From assembly GCA_037178625.1 (NCBI GenBank), contig CM074133.1, positions 2,914,001-2,978,000 on the forward strand: a stretch of DNA of 64,000 bases, read 5' to 3'. The position numbers and the translations under genes are program-made. The notes beneath the pieces are model-generated. The model was not told the origin of the DNA and did not search any database. It saw nothing but the letters and a program-made list of their open reading frames with translations. Below, in pieces: positions 23,224-36,209 of this stretch; position 1 is the first letter of the stretch, and each line of letters starts with the position of its first letter. Origin of the DNA: Skeletonema tropicum. Taxonomy: Eukaryota; Bacillariophyta; Thalassiosirophyceae; Thalassiosirales; Thalassiosiraceae.

Positions 23224-23976
23224 AAGTTGCTAGCCATCAGGGGAAAAAGCGCCTCTGGCGCTCAAATCGGCCTGTTTTTAAGCGCATTTAAGCGCCTGCG
23301 TAGCCCTGGTACAAAATCCTACGGGCTTTCTCGTAGCAGTAGGAATTGACACGTCATCAAAGAATAGCCATCCGGATGGTGCCACGTCATGATGTGACAG
23401 TCATTTGAATGGTGTTTGAGTGGTGACACGTCATGATGTGACACAATTCAGCACAAAGTCCGACCCGATCGAATGAGGAATGGAGCAAAAGGTCTGTAGA
23501 AGATGCTTCACATTTCACCTCGTAACATTACTCTCCACCGATGGCAATACTGTCGTCATTGATTTTGAACAGGATAAACGAAACTCAGTATAGTATCATC
23601 ATGTCAAAGAGTCTTCATTCTTCGGACGTTAGCAATGCAAAGCCTTCGTCTCCCTCAGTTGCAACAAAAAATGTCTGCTTGCATGGAAGTCGATGACACT
23701 GTCGCTAGTTAAATGTTACTGTTTGTTATGTAAAAGTATACAGATAAGGTAAATATATTTTGTTGCAATCCAGTGCGTTGTCATCTATGATATTTATGAG
23801 CGACATGGCGTTGCCTACTTAGGTACTTGTGCCAGGCAAGAACTCCACTTCTTCTCTTCCAGGAGAAGCGGGGAAGCTAGAAAAAGCTCACTTTTAAGCG
23901 GTAAAGTTGCGCTTAAGTGAAAAGGCTCAAATGGGGCCGATTTTAAGCCGCTTTTTCCCCTGATGGCTAGAAGTTG
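23224..23976. mobile_element. 741-bp TIR element with 6-bp target duplication
   Basis: The element spans 23230-23970. Its ends are inverted copies beginning CTAGCCATCAGGGGAAAAAG, followed by GCGCTTAA-type subterminal motifs. AAGTTG is present on both flanks (23224-23229 and 23971-23976). No transposase frame is present, so it is a MITE-type element. Confidence 0.85.
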
Positions 23977-24099
23977 CATGATGAACGCGTGTTGTGCGAT
24001 CAGTCGAGTCAAAATAAGAAGTTTTGAGAATGATATATAGTCTTAAAATTTGTGTTTCACACATCTTGACCGGCACTCTCCGGGACTACCTGGTATGAT

Positions 24100-25667
24100 C
24101 TACGGTAGGAATTCAAATTTGTACGACGAAATCTCCTCCTGCCAGTAGTGAACTTAAGGGGCGAGGTTATCGAACGCAAAAAAAGCTCCCATGGGACGAC
24201 CACCTCCCATGGGAGGAAAAAAAATCTCCCAGCAAATGTTCCCGCCAAAAATCGTCCCATGGGAGGCTCTCAGCAACTCCCAGCAACTGCCGCAACTTCC
24301 AGCAACGGCCATGTTGTCAATGATAGCAGGTAGCGGCAGCGCACGACACCATGGCGTAGCAATGATGCCCCTCACCCTCAACGCCGCCGCAATATCCTCT
24401 TCATGAGGTCATCTGCTACTACCGGCTGCCGTGACTACGTTTTGGTGAAAGTGTGGTTGACGTGATGAGGATTACTTTCCTTCTTCCCATGTACGTGGGA
24501 AAACAACTTTCCATCCTCGACGGCGATCGGCCACAATTTCATAATCCATACTGCATGCAGCGTGTGAGGGATGACCAATTGATTCATTCGTGGGAGAATG
24601 ACTGCGGGAATCTTCCAACTACGGCAGCGCACCCATCGAATCGATTTCTTCCATTGCGTTCTTCATTGTCAAAAAAATAATATTATATCTCAAGCAGTAT
24701 CGGTCGCCGGCGGCTGTACAGGAAATCTTGATAGAATTGAGGGGAATGGCGACAGGAAATTTCAATTAGTCCGATAGTTATGTGGTAAAGTGAGCAGCAT
24801 ATCGAAGAGATTCTGTTTGCGTCTGCTAGTGGATTATCTGGTGTATTGCGGGAAATGCTCATTACAAGCAGACGATGAAATAAGGCGATTCATGGCGGAG
24901 AGGGATGGTCATATCCCTCTAGAGTTACACCGAATAGGGCTTCAAAATGATGCTGCTACTCTCACTAACAGACATTATTAATAAGATAGTAGCAATGATC
25001 AAAATCGGTCGTTCCGTTTCCTTTCACACGAATTACTCGTCTTATCATCTACTTCACGATTAAAAAGCACTTTCTTCTCCTCAAACAACATACTTCAGGT
25101 CTAAAGCGTTGCCGAACCTATCCTATTGCAGCCATTGTCATAGAACTACCTAGTGACTTCCCCTCGACTCTCCACGAGCCTGTATCCTGCATCTGTTGGA
25201 ACTGTAAATCGGGGTTCTCTAGACAACACAAAACGTTGTCGGTGGTAATAGGCTGGAGCGGTAGTCTTCGTCGTTGGGGCCCTGACCGGATTTTATCTTC
25301 AACAGCATCACCGTCCACGGACCCTCTTCTTCTTGAGAATTTAGGATAATCTGACGGAACATTATCAATCTTACCGCTATTGTTGCTGTTACCGGTCGAA
25401 AAGTGATGAGGTAGATCAGCAATGACATGTTATTAATCGTGCCACGAGAGCCAAAGTTTGCTGGGAGTTGTCGTGGGAGGTGTCGTTTTTTTCGATAGCC
25501 TGACCCACTCCCATCCCATGTCCCATCAACGTTCCCGCCATTTATTTGATGGGAGATGGGAGCTGGGAGGGGCAAATGGGAGCTCGATAACCTCGCGTCT
25601 TAGACCATTATAGACATCTAAGTATGCATCCATCACAGTTTCTAAGATTTGAATTCCTACGTAGGGC
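24100..25667. mobile_element. Nested inverted-repeat element, about 1.57 kb
   Basis: The outer ends are CTACGGTAGGAATTCAAAT on the left and its near reverse complement on the right. An inner pair, GCGAGGTTATCGA at 24161 and TCGATAACCTCGC ending at 25596, is followed by diverged long inverted arms rich in CCATGGGAGG and CAACTCCCAGCAA. No target duplication was found. Frames inside (such as 25219-25575 minus) lie largely in the arms and are not convincing genes. Confidence 0.65.
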
Positions 25668-27243
25668 TTAGTCCAACGTACATACTACCCATAAAACCTA
25701 CATAATCCTGCCATTTTTGACACCAACCATGAAGCACTGCCGCCCCTATTAATGGCCGCAGCTACACTTACGTCTCGAATATGACCAATATACGAGCTTC
25801 TATCGCTCTTCAGTATTATTGGCTATATCAGAGAGGATAATTCCTGTCACGATAAATTTCTACATTGAGAAATTGTTGTCGCAACCGACGAGAACCGACG
25901 CCATGATAATTGGCCATCTCCGCCCACCTCTGATACGGCCCTTTTGGCAATGATACGCTGTAATATATGGTTCGTCACTCAACAATTCTCGTATGTAATG
26001 CAGTAATGACGTCTGAGGTTATGTGAAACGTCTGGAACCACTCTCTCTATTGATATTTAATCCAGAATCCCAGCTGTTAGATGTGTGATGTGTCACTTGA
26101 TCAACACACAACAATAAACCATATTAACTGTCAATTACAACACCCCAAATATGATTTAATATATAAATTTCATAACTGACGATGTTGGGGGTGTATGGAC
26201 CGCTTCAGGTTTGACAATATTGTGTGGTATATACCATATTTGTTACATTTGTAAAGATGCATTATTTCATAATTATGAGACCTAATAATGTCGAAGTTAA
26301 CCCAACAATTGACATGCCCATACTGCTACCGATGTATCTAATGATCATTAGGATTTATGTTACGTGTTTTTGACGATTATAGTGGCATAATATAATAATT
26401 TATTGTCGATTGTTGTTTTTGTGTGTGATGGAATACATGCTCTGGTTGGCACTTTGTTTTGGGGAGACAATAGGACTCTTATATCTGCTCTAAGCGTACC
26501 AAACGTCACTATATATTATATTTGATTGAGGGGGAGGGTTTGGGAGGCTTATATGAGTCTCTACCGCTCCTGTTATAGCACATGTAGTTGCGACGGATCG
26601 GCTGGTGGCAGTCAAAAGGTGATGTGGCTGGATTAATTATTTTCTCCGTCGGTGTGGCGATTTTGCCTAAGATTTGCGTCATAATTGGTTATGGTATGTT
26701 AGTTGATCGATTGTTGTGGGCGGAGTTGATCCAATGGCACCTATACTGACTCGCTTTGGATATATGTGGCAGCGGCAGCCTGAGATAATGTCAGCGAGAA
26801 AATATGAGGTTGACAAATTATTTTTCTATTTGTTATCATTTCAGTAATCGTTTGCGCTTTTCGGGGTTTTATATAGAAAATGTATCTCTCAGGAGGATCG
26901 CAAAAAAAGCGAAAGCGTTTACCCAAAGGCGGCTTTGTATAATAGGACGCCATGAACATACCATCGTGCCCATGGTCATCATATTTGTGGAGTTGTGCGA
27001 TGTGTGTGTGGTGATGAAAAAATGTTTGGCGAGAGTTAGCGTTTACAGTACCGTTATGTAGATGCCAGTACTCTGCTTACATACCACCTTTATCCTTAGT
27101 TAGAGTTATACTGTTGCCATACTGATTCCAACGTACTTTTACTTTTCTACTACCACAGTATGGTCTTAGAAACGTGCCATGCCATCCATCCCGTATCCAC
27201 AACCACAAACTACTCCTAGTAATTAACAATAAAAGACAGAAAT
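25668..27243. other. AT-rich intergenic DNA
   Basis: No gene or family repeat was recognised over about 1.6 kb before the mL59-like gene. Open frames are short and lack domains. Confidence 0.5.
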
Positions 27244-27738
27244 ATGAGATCAGCATTACGTAAACTCTGCCAGCAAGGCGTAGAAGCCCTCCGTCCCCAA
27301 AAAGTCAATGAAAAATGGCGAAAACCAGCCATCAGTCGACGCGTCGCCGGTGACCTGCGCAAAGCCGCCATCCGTGCTGGGACCTATGGTAAATTTGACG
27401 CCGAGACTGGTGTTGGTTGGGACCCTGCTTGGGATGCACCGGAGAGGAGACATCCGTTATTGGATGCTGCTTCAGCTGGTGGTGGTGGTGATGATGCATC
27501 CAGTGAAATGTTGGATAGCATACTTTTAAAGACAAACAACGGAGCGATACAATCCATACGACCACCCAAAGAGACGAAGCGAGAACGAACACGTGAGGCG
27601 AGGGCACAAAAGATTGAGAATTTGTTGAAGGGTGCAGATGATAAGATTGAGGAGTATCGAAAGGAGTTGGAGGCGAATAAGCCTAAGCCTGGTATTGAAG
27701 AGGAGTTTAAGCGTGCAATGAAGGGATCCAGATATTAA
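27244..27738 (+). CDS. Probable mitochondrial large-subunit ribosomal protein mL59
   Basis: A single-exon frame of 164 residues. The N-terminal half (RPQKVNEKWRKPAISRRVAGDLRKAAIRAGTYG, then GVGWDPAWD) follows the pattern of the mL59/MRPL25 domain: a basic segment with SRR...DLRK followed by a Gly-Thr turn. The C-terminal half is a charged helix (RERTREARAQKIENLLKGADDKIEEYRKEL), also usual in this family. The very basic N-terminus suits a mitochondrial presequence. The assignment is from pattern recognition and should be taken as probable. No intron is needed, and the start is the first Met in the frame. Confidence 0.5.
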   Translation: MRSALRKLCQQGVEALRPQKVNEKWRKPAISRRVAGDLRKAAIRAGTYGKFDAETGVGWDPAWDAPERRHPLLDAASAGGGGDDASSEMLDSILLKTNNGAIQSIRPPKETKRERTREARAQKIENLLKGADDKIEEYRKELEANKPKPGIEEEFKRAMKGSRY

Positions 27739-27873
27739 TAAAATTGAGGGAGGATGCAAATTATACAATAACAAGTTAAAAAGGAACATTCAAATCATCT
27801 AAACCAGCAAGGGATATTTCTCAATGAATTACTTATAAAAGGGACACATCATTTGCAAACAGGCTTAGTAGAA

Positions 27874-30800
27874 CTATAATCCCACTTGTGTAAATCCTGC
27901 CTTCTGGTGAATGTGACTGATGTCACTCTGAAATTGCAATGGAATCATCCAATCATTCTTTTCCGTCGCTTCTTCTTTATTGACGTCATCGTCGTTGGCG
28001 TTGGAATCTTCTTTGTGATTGGCAATAATCACATTTTCATTCATTTTCATTGTACCTTGTCCTTCCATGTAGTCATCCTTGAAACGGCCTTCATCTGTAG
28101 GGGGACGGATTGGGGGGACAAAATCACAGCGTGAGTACACATCAACACACATACATTAGCAACAAAGAAATGCAATCCACTTACAGATAGCTCCATTTGT
28201 AAATCGTATCGTACCACGACCTTCGCGTCTACCTCCGACCCATTTCCCCTCATATATCTGACCATTCGGGTATGTTGCAACTCCAATTCCTTCCATGGCA
28301 TTGTTCGTCCAAGCACCTTCGTAACGGAACCCGTCGGCAGCGAGCAATATTCCGTTCGTTCCATTACGTTTCCCATCTTTCCATGGCCCTTGATATTCCG
28401 ACCCATCTGGCCAACGGAAGAGACCCCATCCGTTGGGGTTGTTCTCCCTCCACTCCCCGTCGTAAATTGAACCATCTGGTAATGTGTAGATACCAATACC
28501 ATGACGCATATTCTCCTTAAACTCACCGATGTATTTACTACTTTCCTTCTTGTTGTTCAAGGCATCATAGTAATAATATGTTCCCTGCCCCTGCATCCGG
28601 CCCTTTTCCCAGTCTCCCTGGTAGATGATTCGAGAACGATCTGGTGACATGAGAGTCCCTTTCCCATGCTCCTTATTCCTTTTCCAACCACCCTCATACA
28701 TGAGATTGTTATTATATAAGCAGAGACCTCTCCCCTCTCGCACTCCATCATGCATCTCTCCTTCATACACGACTGACTTCACAGTGACTGTGCAATTCCC
28801 CGGAGAGGGGTTCGAACTTGCCCCCCACGTTGGACCGTCATCATCTGGCTTGTGCTCAATTCGCTGATAGTATAGATAGTGAGCCGCCCGCCAACGTGCC
28901 AAGAATGGATCACCCTCCGTCGGAAGAGTAGGAACCGGAGCAATTGGAACAACTGTCCCGGGGAACGCGCCCTGAAAGGGTTGTGCGGATGATGAAGACT
29001 TCTTCTTACTCTTCTTCTTGCCGCTTGCCGTGGTGGCACTTGCGGGAGACGGAGCTGGTTTCGTTGCAGACGGATTCTTGTTCTTGAGCACGTTCATGTT
29101 GATTTTCAATTGAGAAGGACCATCATCGCCTCGACATTGTGGTGCAGGTGTTGTGCTTGCAGTGGTAGACTTGCTTCCTGTTGTACCAGCACCACCTCCT
29201 CCACCCCCGCCACCTCCACCTCCACCAGCACCACCCTCACTACTCAACCGAGAACGTTTCTTGACAATACTCGCAATATCAACCTTTCGAATAGTATTAT
29301 TTTCCAAAGGAGCAGGAGGATCATCCCCAAACGATGACATATCCTTCGACCGACTCTTCCACGAAGTAGTCTTTCGTTTCCTCCCCGATCCACGTTCCAC
29401 ATCGCCCGTATCGGCGGCACTTTCCGCTAATAATCGTGCCGCTTCGGAACGTGATCGTCTCCCCCGCTTCTTTGGCCCTGTAGTATTCTTTTCTTCCGGT
29501 TCCTTTACTGGGACGTACATTCGTTGACATTGCAATACTTCCGTCTTGGGATCGAAACTGCCTACGATTTCAAATGTTCCAAAGCGGTTGGTTCCGTGAC
29601 CTCGTACATGAATACATCCCTCTTTTAGCAAGTGCTTGTCATTATCCTTTTGTTTGTCACTCTTTTTCTTTTTTTCATCATCATCATCCCCACTCGATGT
29701 TACATCCGTATCCAACATGGCATTCGCCTTCATCGTTAAATCACTTTCCACAAAATGCCTCATGTGCATCCTCCCCCGGTGTCCCATTGAAGAACAAATA
29801 AAATACTTCTTTGATACGTGGTGTCTTACCCTTTTTTAAAGAGACATTTTCAAAGTGACCTTCCCATTTGCCACTGTTGGGACAATGTGTTGGGTGGGTT
29901 GGTGGATGTGGCGTCTGTGTAGGGTGGTTCAGCGTAGGTGATCCCTTTGGACTTTTTTCTTTCTTTTTCGTTTTCGTCTCTTGCTTTGTTGTAGTTTTGT
30001 CAGCAGTGGCAGTAACAGTCTCGGTTGTTGCGGGAGGTTTCATGTCATCCGATGGTTTTGGCGGTAGTTCCTCAATATCTTTCATAACCACATCTTCATC
30101 GACCGATGGTACAGTCGTTTGTTGTTTCTTTTCATCACCAGTATTGGTAGTAGTAGCAACCTTATTGTCCACCCCAACATCAGTACCACTCTTATCATTA
30201 TTTCCAACTTTCATCATCTCTCCCTTTTTGATTTCATTCTTCGTCACACCATTCTTTCCATCTTCCTCCACCCCATCATTATCCTCTTGCTCTTGCACAC
30301 CCAACACCACCAACGAACTAGGTACCACCATCTCCCTCGCCTCTACAACCTCCACCCACGTATAAACAAATGGACGTGGCCTGGCACGTTCCCGCTCCTC
30401 GGCCAATTTTCGTGCCGCCTCCTTGGCGGCCATGGCGGCTGCCTCGGCGGGTGTGTAGGATGATTTGGGTGGGCGGCCACGTCCTCGTTTTTTGATTGTT
30501 GGTATTGCTGTTGTGGTTGTTGTTGTTGTTGTTGATGATGTGGTTTGTTGAGTTTGAGTCTGTGGTGGTGGTGGTGGTTGGGAGGAGGAGGATGGAGTGG
30601 CATTTATCTTCGGATTTTCGATCCCCTCCGGTAATAATGGAGGATAATTTTTGAATCCAATTGGGTGATTGATTGGGTGTATTGTTCGTCGACAATCCTG
30701 CCGATGAAGTTGTTGTTGTTGTTGTTTCTTTATTACCACCCGTCTCTTCCTTTAATGGTGCAGTAGTAGCTGTGGCAGCAGCAGACTGCTCACTGCTCTT

Positions 30801-31064
30801 CTTTTGAGTACCCTCCTCCACCGGAGGGGGATTTAACAGTTTGTCAATTTCCTCTTGATTATTCGGTAGACTTCCGAATGCCCAAACTCCCTCCCACTTC
30901 CATTCATCTACCATTTCAACAGAAGTATTAGTATTTGTGGCGGCGGTGCTGTTGTCGGGTTGACGCTGTGTGATTGTCAGTGGATCGGCCGCTGCAGCAG
31001 CAGCGTCAGTCGCCTTTGGACGAGGCACGGTGGATCGTTTGAGTTTGCCGCGGAGGGTAATCAT
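27874..31064 (-). CDS. MORN-repeat protein with AT-hook
   Basis: The C-terminal part (29787-28185, then 28094-27874 after a 90-nt intron, GTAAGT...CTACAG) has at least seven MORN repeats, such as YEGEMHDGVREGRGLCLY, YIGEFKENMRHGIGIYTLP and YDGEWRENNPNGWGLFRWP. MORN repeats commonly bind membranes or act as scaffolds. The N-terminal part (31064-29741) has two W-x-G modules (WKWEGVWAFGSLP and SGKWEGHFENVSL), an AT-hook KKRGRGRPPK, and long T/Q/P-rich stretches. Three frames are needed. The change near 29741-29787 is repaired by taking out one base in a T4 or G5 run, and another of the same type is needed near 30650-30740. Start Met is 31064 (MITLRGKL) or 31097. It is divergent from the acid phosphatase gene. 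Confidence 0.75.
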
Positions 31065-31461
31065 GATTAGAATATATAATTGGCTAGATAAAGGCACTCT
31101 CTATCTCCGCTCTCCACTTATCATACCGCAGATAGAATTATATGTAACGATTCACCTGCTGTGATACCATATGTGCTCATAAAAAATCACATCGTCAATT
31201 GAAAATCGTTCATCGTCTTGTTTTTTGTTTTTGGCGTGGCGGGAAGTTAAAGGTGGTGACCGATCCATCACGTCACGTTGTGTATCGTGAGTCACGTAGA
31301 ATCGATCTCCTATCAAAGAACAAAAATCTTCAGAACATCATCACCAGAATGACGTCCGATAAGAGCACTACATATTCTTTTCATTGATGCAGCGCAGAGC
31401 GGAATTGATGCGATCGTACAATACTCTCACTTATTTTCATTTGCAATTTACGATATCAAGA
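31065..31461. promoter_or_regulatory. Divergent promoter region
   Basis: About 320-400 bp separate the starts of the MORN gene and the acid phosphatase gene, so both promoters must lie here. No specific element was recognised. Confidence 0.4.
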
Positions 31462-33578
31462 ATGATGCTATCGATACTACTTTTGGGGAGCTTGCCAAGC
31501 TACAGCCAAGCAACAACATCTCCTCCTCAACTCATACCATCCATACCACAACATGCCGTTTCTTCCGACGCAACAACTACAATACTCCAAACAACCACCG
31601 CCACTAACTCGTTAGATCCTGATCCATTCCCCGAAGAAGATAAATCCTACACCAAATATGCTCACTATCCACCCTACTGCTCCACACCACAAGAAATGTC
31701 AACACGTGCCATTCCTCCCCTCAACAACAAAAACAACAAAACAACAACAACGACACTACTCAAACTCAACTCGTACACGTTACAGCACTCATACGACACG
31801 GATCACGAACACCCTTTGCCGGTGCACCATCGTACCAATGCTGGAATGGATATTGGGATTCCCTCGATACAGGTATATGGAATTGTGATTTGTTAACGTA
31901 CATGTCACCACCAGCGTCCACTACCAAGAATAAGGGGAAGGAAAAGGTCGATGAGGAGGGGAATGTATTAGAGGAAGAACCTGATTTTTTGTTTGAAAAG
32001 CGTTATGATGCCCTGTTGTTATCAGAGGCAACGAATGATGATGGAGGATCCATTCTACAGAGTGGAAATATATTGAATGGGACATGTCAAATGGGTCAAC
32101 TAGTAGCAAGAGGATATGAACAAGAATTGAGTAATGGGAAGCATTTACGTCAGGCGTATTTTTATGATGGAGATAAAACTGCGGAGGAACATGCTGCGGC
32201 TGATCCTCGAATGAGACTTTGGGATTTGACAACACAAAAAGAAGAAAACAATGGTGATTCTGGCCCTTCGTCTCGTGTTTCAAATGTGGGTGATGCTACC
32301 AAGGCAATTTTTCAGGAACCAAATTTGAAATACCGTGCTGACGATGAACAACGCACACTAATGTCTGGTCAGGTCCTCCTTCGTGGTTTATTTGGTCCAG
32401 AATTGGCTGCTACCGGCGATGATGAAACAGCCGTGATTAAACTGCACACTGCGGATTATCATGTGGATGTACTCACTCCCAACGGAAAGGTTTGTCCAAG
32501 AGTGGAAGAATTACGAAATGAAGCATATGAAAGTGACGAATATAAACATTGGGTTCAAAATTCAGTAGAAGCGCAGACTACCAAATCATTTATGAAAGAT
32601 GAAATGGGTATGGATGACGTGCCAGAGGTTATATTGGATTGTATGATGACTACAATTTGTACGGATCGCAACTTACCAGATGCATTGAATGACTACGATG
32701 GAAGTGGTAAAGGTAACTTTGAAACGGTCGCTGACTTTGCTGTTGAAAACTTTACGTTTCCTTACAAGTACAATGGTGCAGCATACGCAAAGTTGGGAAT
32801 GGGTCCTCTATGGCTTGAAATCATGTCCAACATTCTACAGATTGTTGACTCCAACAACAGCAGTCATCCAACTTCTTCCTCTTCGTCGAGAGGAGGAATG
32901 CCACCTCCAAAACTTGCTCTCTTTTCGGGACATGATACAACACTAATGCCAATCCTCGCAACTTTGGGAGAGAAAGTCTGGTCGGGGAAAGAATGGAGTC
33001 CATACGCGAGCATGCTGCAAATTGAGATACACCAAGTTCTCGGCATGGATGAGAGGTATCCATCCGGATATGCATTTCGTCTCATTTACAATGGAAAGGT
33101 TCTCACTTCGAAAATCGATGACTGTTCTTCTGATGCTGATTTGTGTGATGTTCAAATTCTTGTTACACAAGTCATGTCATTTGCAAGTGAGTACAAGGAC
33201 ACAAATTGCGCTACAACAAAGGTCCAATCACCACCAGCAAATGAATCAAACATGGATGAAGTGAAAGATGTCACTATGAATCTACTCAGTACTCCAGTTG
33301 GTGCAATGATGGTATTGCTGCTGGTCATTTTCTCCATGGCGTTGGGAAGTGCTACTACCTGCTTTATAATGAGGCGACGCCTTCGCAGGGAATACAAATA
33401 CACGGATACCTTGGCATTGACAGAGCTGAGTTTGTCGGCATTGGATGATGAAGGAACTGATGTCAGAAGAGAAGGACCTGGTGTCAGAAGAGATAGTGAT
33501 AGGTCAAGAATTGAATCGGCAGTTTCACCTGGATTCGGGCTGCACGAGAAGAATATTGACGAGAATAGCCTCATTTAA
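31462..33578 (+). CDS. Membrane-anchored histidine acid phosphatase
   Basis: The protein hydrolyses phosphomonoesters in the lysosomal/prostatic acid phosphatase branch of the histidine phosphatase superfamily. A signal peptide (MMLSILLLGSLPSYSQA) begins at 31462. The catalytic motif LIRHGSRTPFAG is at about 31788-31820, and the proton-donor HD is in LALFSGHDTTLMPIL at about 32910-32955. Near the C-terminus GAMMVLLLVIFSMALGS is a transmembrane segment followed by RRRLRR and a cytosolic tail, as in type I lysosomal acid phosphatases. The signal-peptide frame and the catalytic frame differ: one base is missing in an A/AAC-rich stretch near 31725-31765. There is no intron signal there, so an assembly indel is more likely than splicing. 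Residues RHG are read only in the downstream frame. Confidence 0.85.
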
Positions 33579-33781
33579 CTAGCAGTGATGTACATAATAT
33601 AGATTGATTTGATGTTGCACTTCCAATACTTGATCTTTGTAATACTGAACATCGTGTACCTTCAGTTGTTACAGGCACACTGTGACGAGTAACACAATAA
33701 TTCGGTTAGATAGCTGGCGCAGCCAATCTGATTGGCAAGAGATCCGATTCGTTTCGTAGGATCCAAGCCACGCAGATCAAG

Positions 33782-34846
33782 AAGGCCTGTTACATCGAAT
33801 CCTTGGATTTCCGAATCCTAGGATTCCTGCTCCGAATCCTAGGATTCGAAAAAACATGACGTCCGAATCCTAGGATTCTGGCAAGGCTTGCTTGAAAAGA
33901 ACTCCACGATGATGAAGTAAGTAACGCCTACTAGAGAGGGCTACTGCTGCAGCAACAACATAGCAGATACTTACTTCACATTATTTTAGATCATTATGTC
34001 GACGATGTTCTCTCGACCGTTATTATTCTCGGCGCTACCATCGCCAATACACGCGTCGACCGACATAATTTAATTTTCACATCCAGAGTACGCAATAATC
34101 AGCACTCGAGATAGCCGATAACAACAAAGTCAATAACAACAAATGAGTTGTTATTCATGTACCATTCAATCATACGCTTCTAATGGATGTGCATGTGTTG
34201 GTGGTACATAATACAGAGTTTAAAGTATCAGATGGACTATGTTATTATTAATTGTTGGTATGTGATGTAAATTATTAGAAGTAATACTTGATAAATGTCA
34301 TATTCCCCTCAATCTATCATTAATTGCATGTTATCGTAATAATGAATTTTTAATGCTTTTTTGATCGATATCTTCGCCGTTTGCATTGAATTGTAGTTGA
34401 TTGTTGTGTTCGACGGAAACGAATAATTATGCAAACTTTTTGTACCGTGTAGGCGACGTCGTGGTGTTTCCTTCCGCTCCAGATGACTCAGCCGTCGTCT
34501 TTAATCATATTAGAGGCAAGGGAGCGGGTTGGTTGCCTTTATAATTACTTGATGCTCCTTATCTACTGCTGCATAGCAGCGATATCGTCTCATGGTCGGT
34601 CGAGGTGTCTTCTCTTCGCCCATCAATCCAATCCAAGGATTCGATGGATCAGAGAGCCGGCGAATCCTAGGATTCGGAGCAGGAATCCTAGGATTCGGAG
34701 GCAGGAATCTAGGATTCGGACAATCCAAGGATTCGATGTGCGTGCAGCCCCCTCACGAATCCTAGGATTCCGAAATCCAAGGATTCGCCGGCATCGAATC
34801 CTTGGATTTTCAGAATCCTAGGATTCGATGTACGTATGTAACAGGC
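33782..34846. mobile_element. Inverted-repeat element with iterated GAATCCTAGGATTC palindromes
   Basis: Both ends read GGCCTGTTACAT inward, followed by clusters of the palindrome GAATCCTAGGATTC and the variant AATCCTTGGATT: about four copies on the left (33799-33878) and about nine on the right (34625-34830). The AT-rich centre has no coding frame. A frame at 34483-34821 simply translates the palindromes. No clear target duplication was seen. Confidence 0.7.
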
Positions 34847-34979
34847 CGGCGAGGTTAGGAGCAGCTGGGAGCAGGATGTCACGCGTCGCTTCGTACTAAT
34901 TCCAAAGTACACCACGTAAGTATTTGCACTTGACGTCTTTCTTAAAAAAGCCCTCTTACACAATGGGAATTTTGTCGAC

Positions 34980-35592
34980 TCAGTCGACACCATTGTTCTT
35001 TCCTTGCTGTAGAAGATGAGCCCAACCAAGAGCTGATGTCCACGATAGCAGCACTACTTGCCTACCACATGCCAGCGAGAAGAAGAAGAAGTGATTATCC
35101 AACTCATTGTTCTCGAGGCAGAATACATTCAGACCGAATACATAACACAGCACGTAAATAATCATGCTCGTGAGCACCATATCATCGATTGTCAGATGTA
35201 GCTTAGGCATTTTAGGCGTTTCGATAATGGTATGCGATATGATATTTGACGCCGCAGTATCCATTCTAGTGCTATTGGAAACGATTGTGATAGAGTTGTT
35301 TTCGGTGATGTGTGTTTTAGTGATTGACGTCTGGAAAACGAGCGAAGTCGTAGAACCAGACAGCACGCTTACTAGAGATAATAATTTTATTACAGGTGAT
35401 GGATCAAAAGCAAACGACAATACTGCATCTTGCACTGAAAGTATCGATACTAATCAAACATCTGAATCCGGTAGTGGGAGTGATGACTTGAGAGTGAAGA
35501 ATCACCAACATCTCCAGCAAGAGTGTATGAAGAAAAAGAGAAAGTCAAGAACGGATTCAATAGAAATAGTTGGCACTCAGGTGGTCTTCTGA
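34980..35592. other. Overlapping open frames on both strands, coding strand unclear
   Basis: Minus 35435-34980 (151 residues) has a hydrophobic segment DDMVLTSMIIYVLCYVFGLNVF. Plus 35164-35592 (142 residues) has SILVLLETIVIELFSVMCVLVIDV and then a charged tail. One of them may encode a small membrane protein, but the sequence alone does not decide which. Confidence 0.25.
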
Positions 35593-36209
35593 ATGTAGTA
35601 TGTATAATATATGGGATATATATGTTGAGTAATAGGGAATATAATGAGCTTATCGCGACAAGGGAAAGGAGGCGGGGCTGCATGTTCTGCTTATCACTGT
35701 TTAGGCCAATTGCGAGCTGCATCTTGTGCCCTCTACGCAATTCAAAATGATTCTGATAAAGAACGAGACAGCACAGATCTTGATAACAAGTTGTGCTATG
35801 TATATTAAGAGCTTTTATTGTAACACATCACCCTGAGAAATTGGTGTCTTACTCATCCTAGATAGTCTGTATTCTGGTGTAGAAATTTACGTCCCCTACG
35901 CTCCGGCAATAATAGTAGGCTTCTTCTACATTTGATTCCTTTCCTCATAATAGACCTCCTCGTCTTCACCTTGGCGACTATTTGCTGCTGCTTCTCTAAT
36001 GTTTCATTGAACACTAACTTCTTGTCAGGCAGGCTGGAAGAGGCGATTGTTCTTATGTTTATCACTGTTAATCACCTCCTCAGCTAAGTATTTTCCAAGT
36101 TTTAGGTGCTTCTCTGTACCTGTATCACTAGCAAGAAAGAAACATAAGTACTCCTATGAACGCATCAAAACCGCGATGATCAACTAACGATGACCGCACC
36201 GCTCGGTTC
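35593..36209. other. Intergenic DNA
   Basis: Nothing recognisable; short frames only. Confidence 0.4.

Noticed and set aside
34483..34821. Arg/Ile-rich frame with NPRIR repeats
   Set aside because: It is a translation of the CCTAGG palindromes in the inverted-repeat element.
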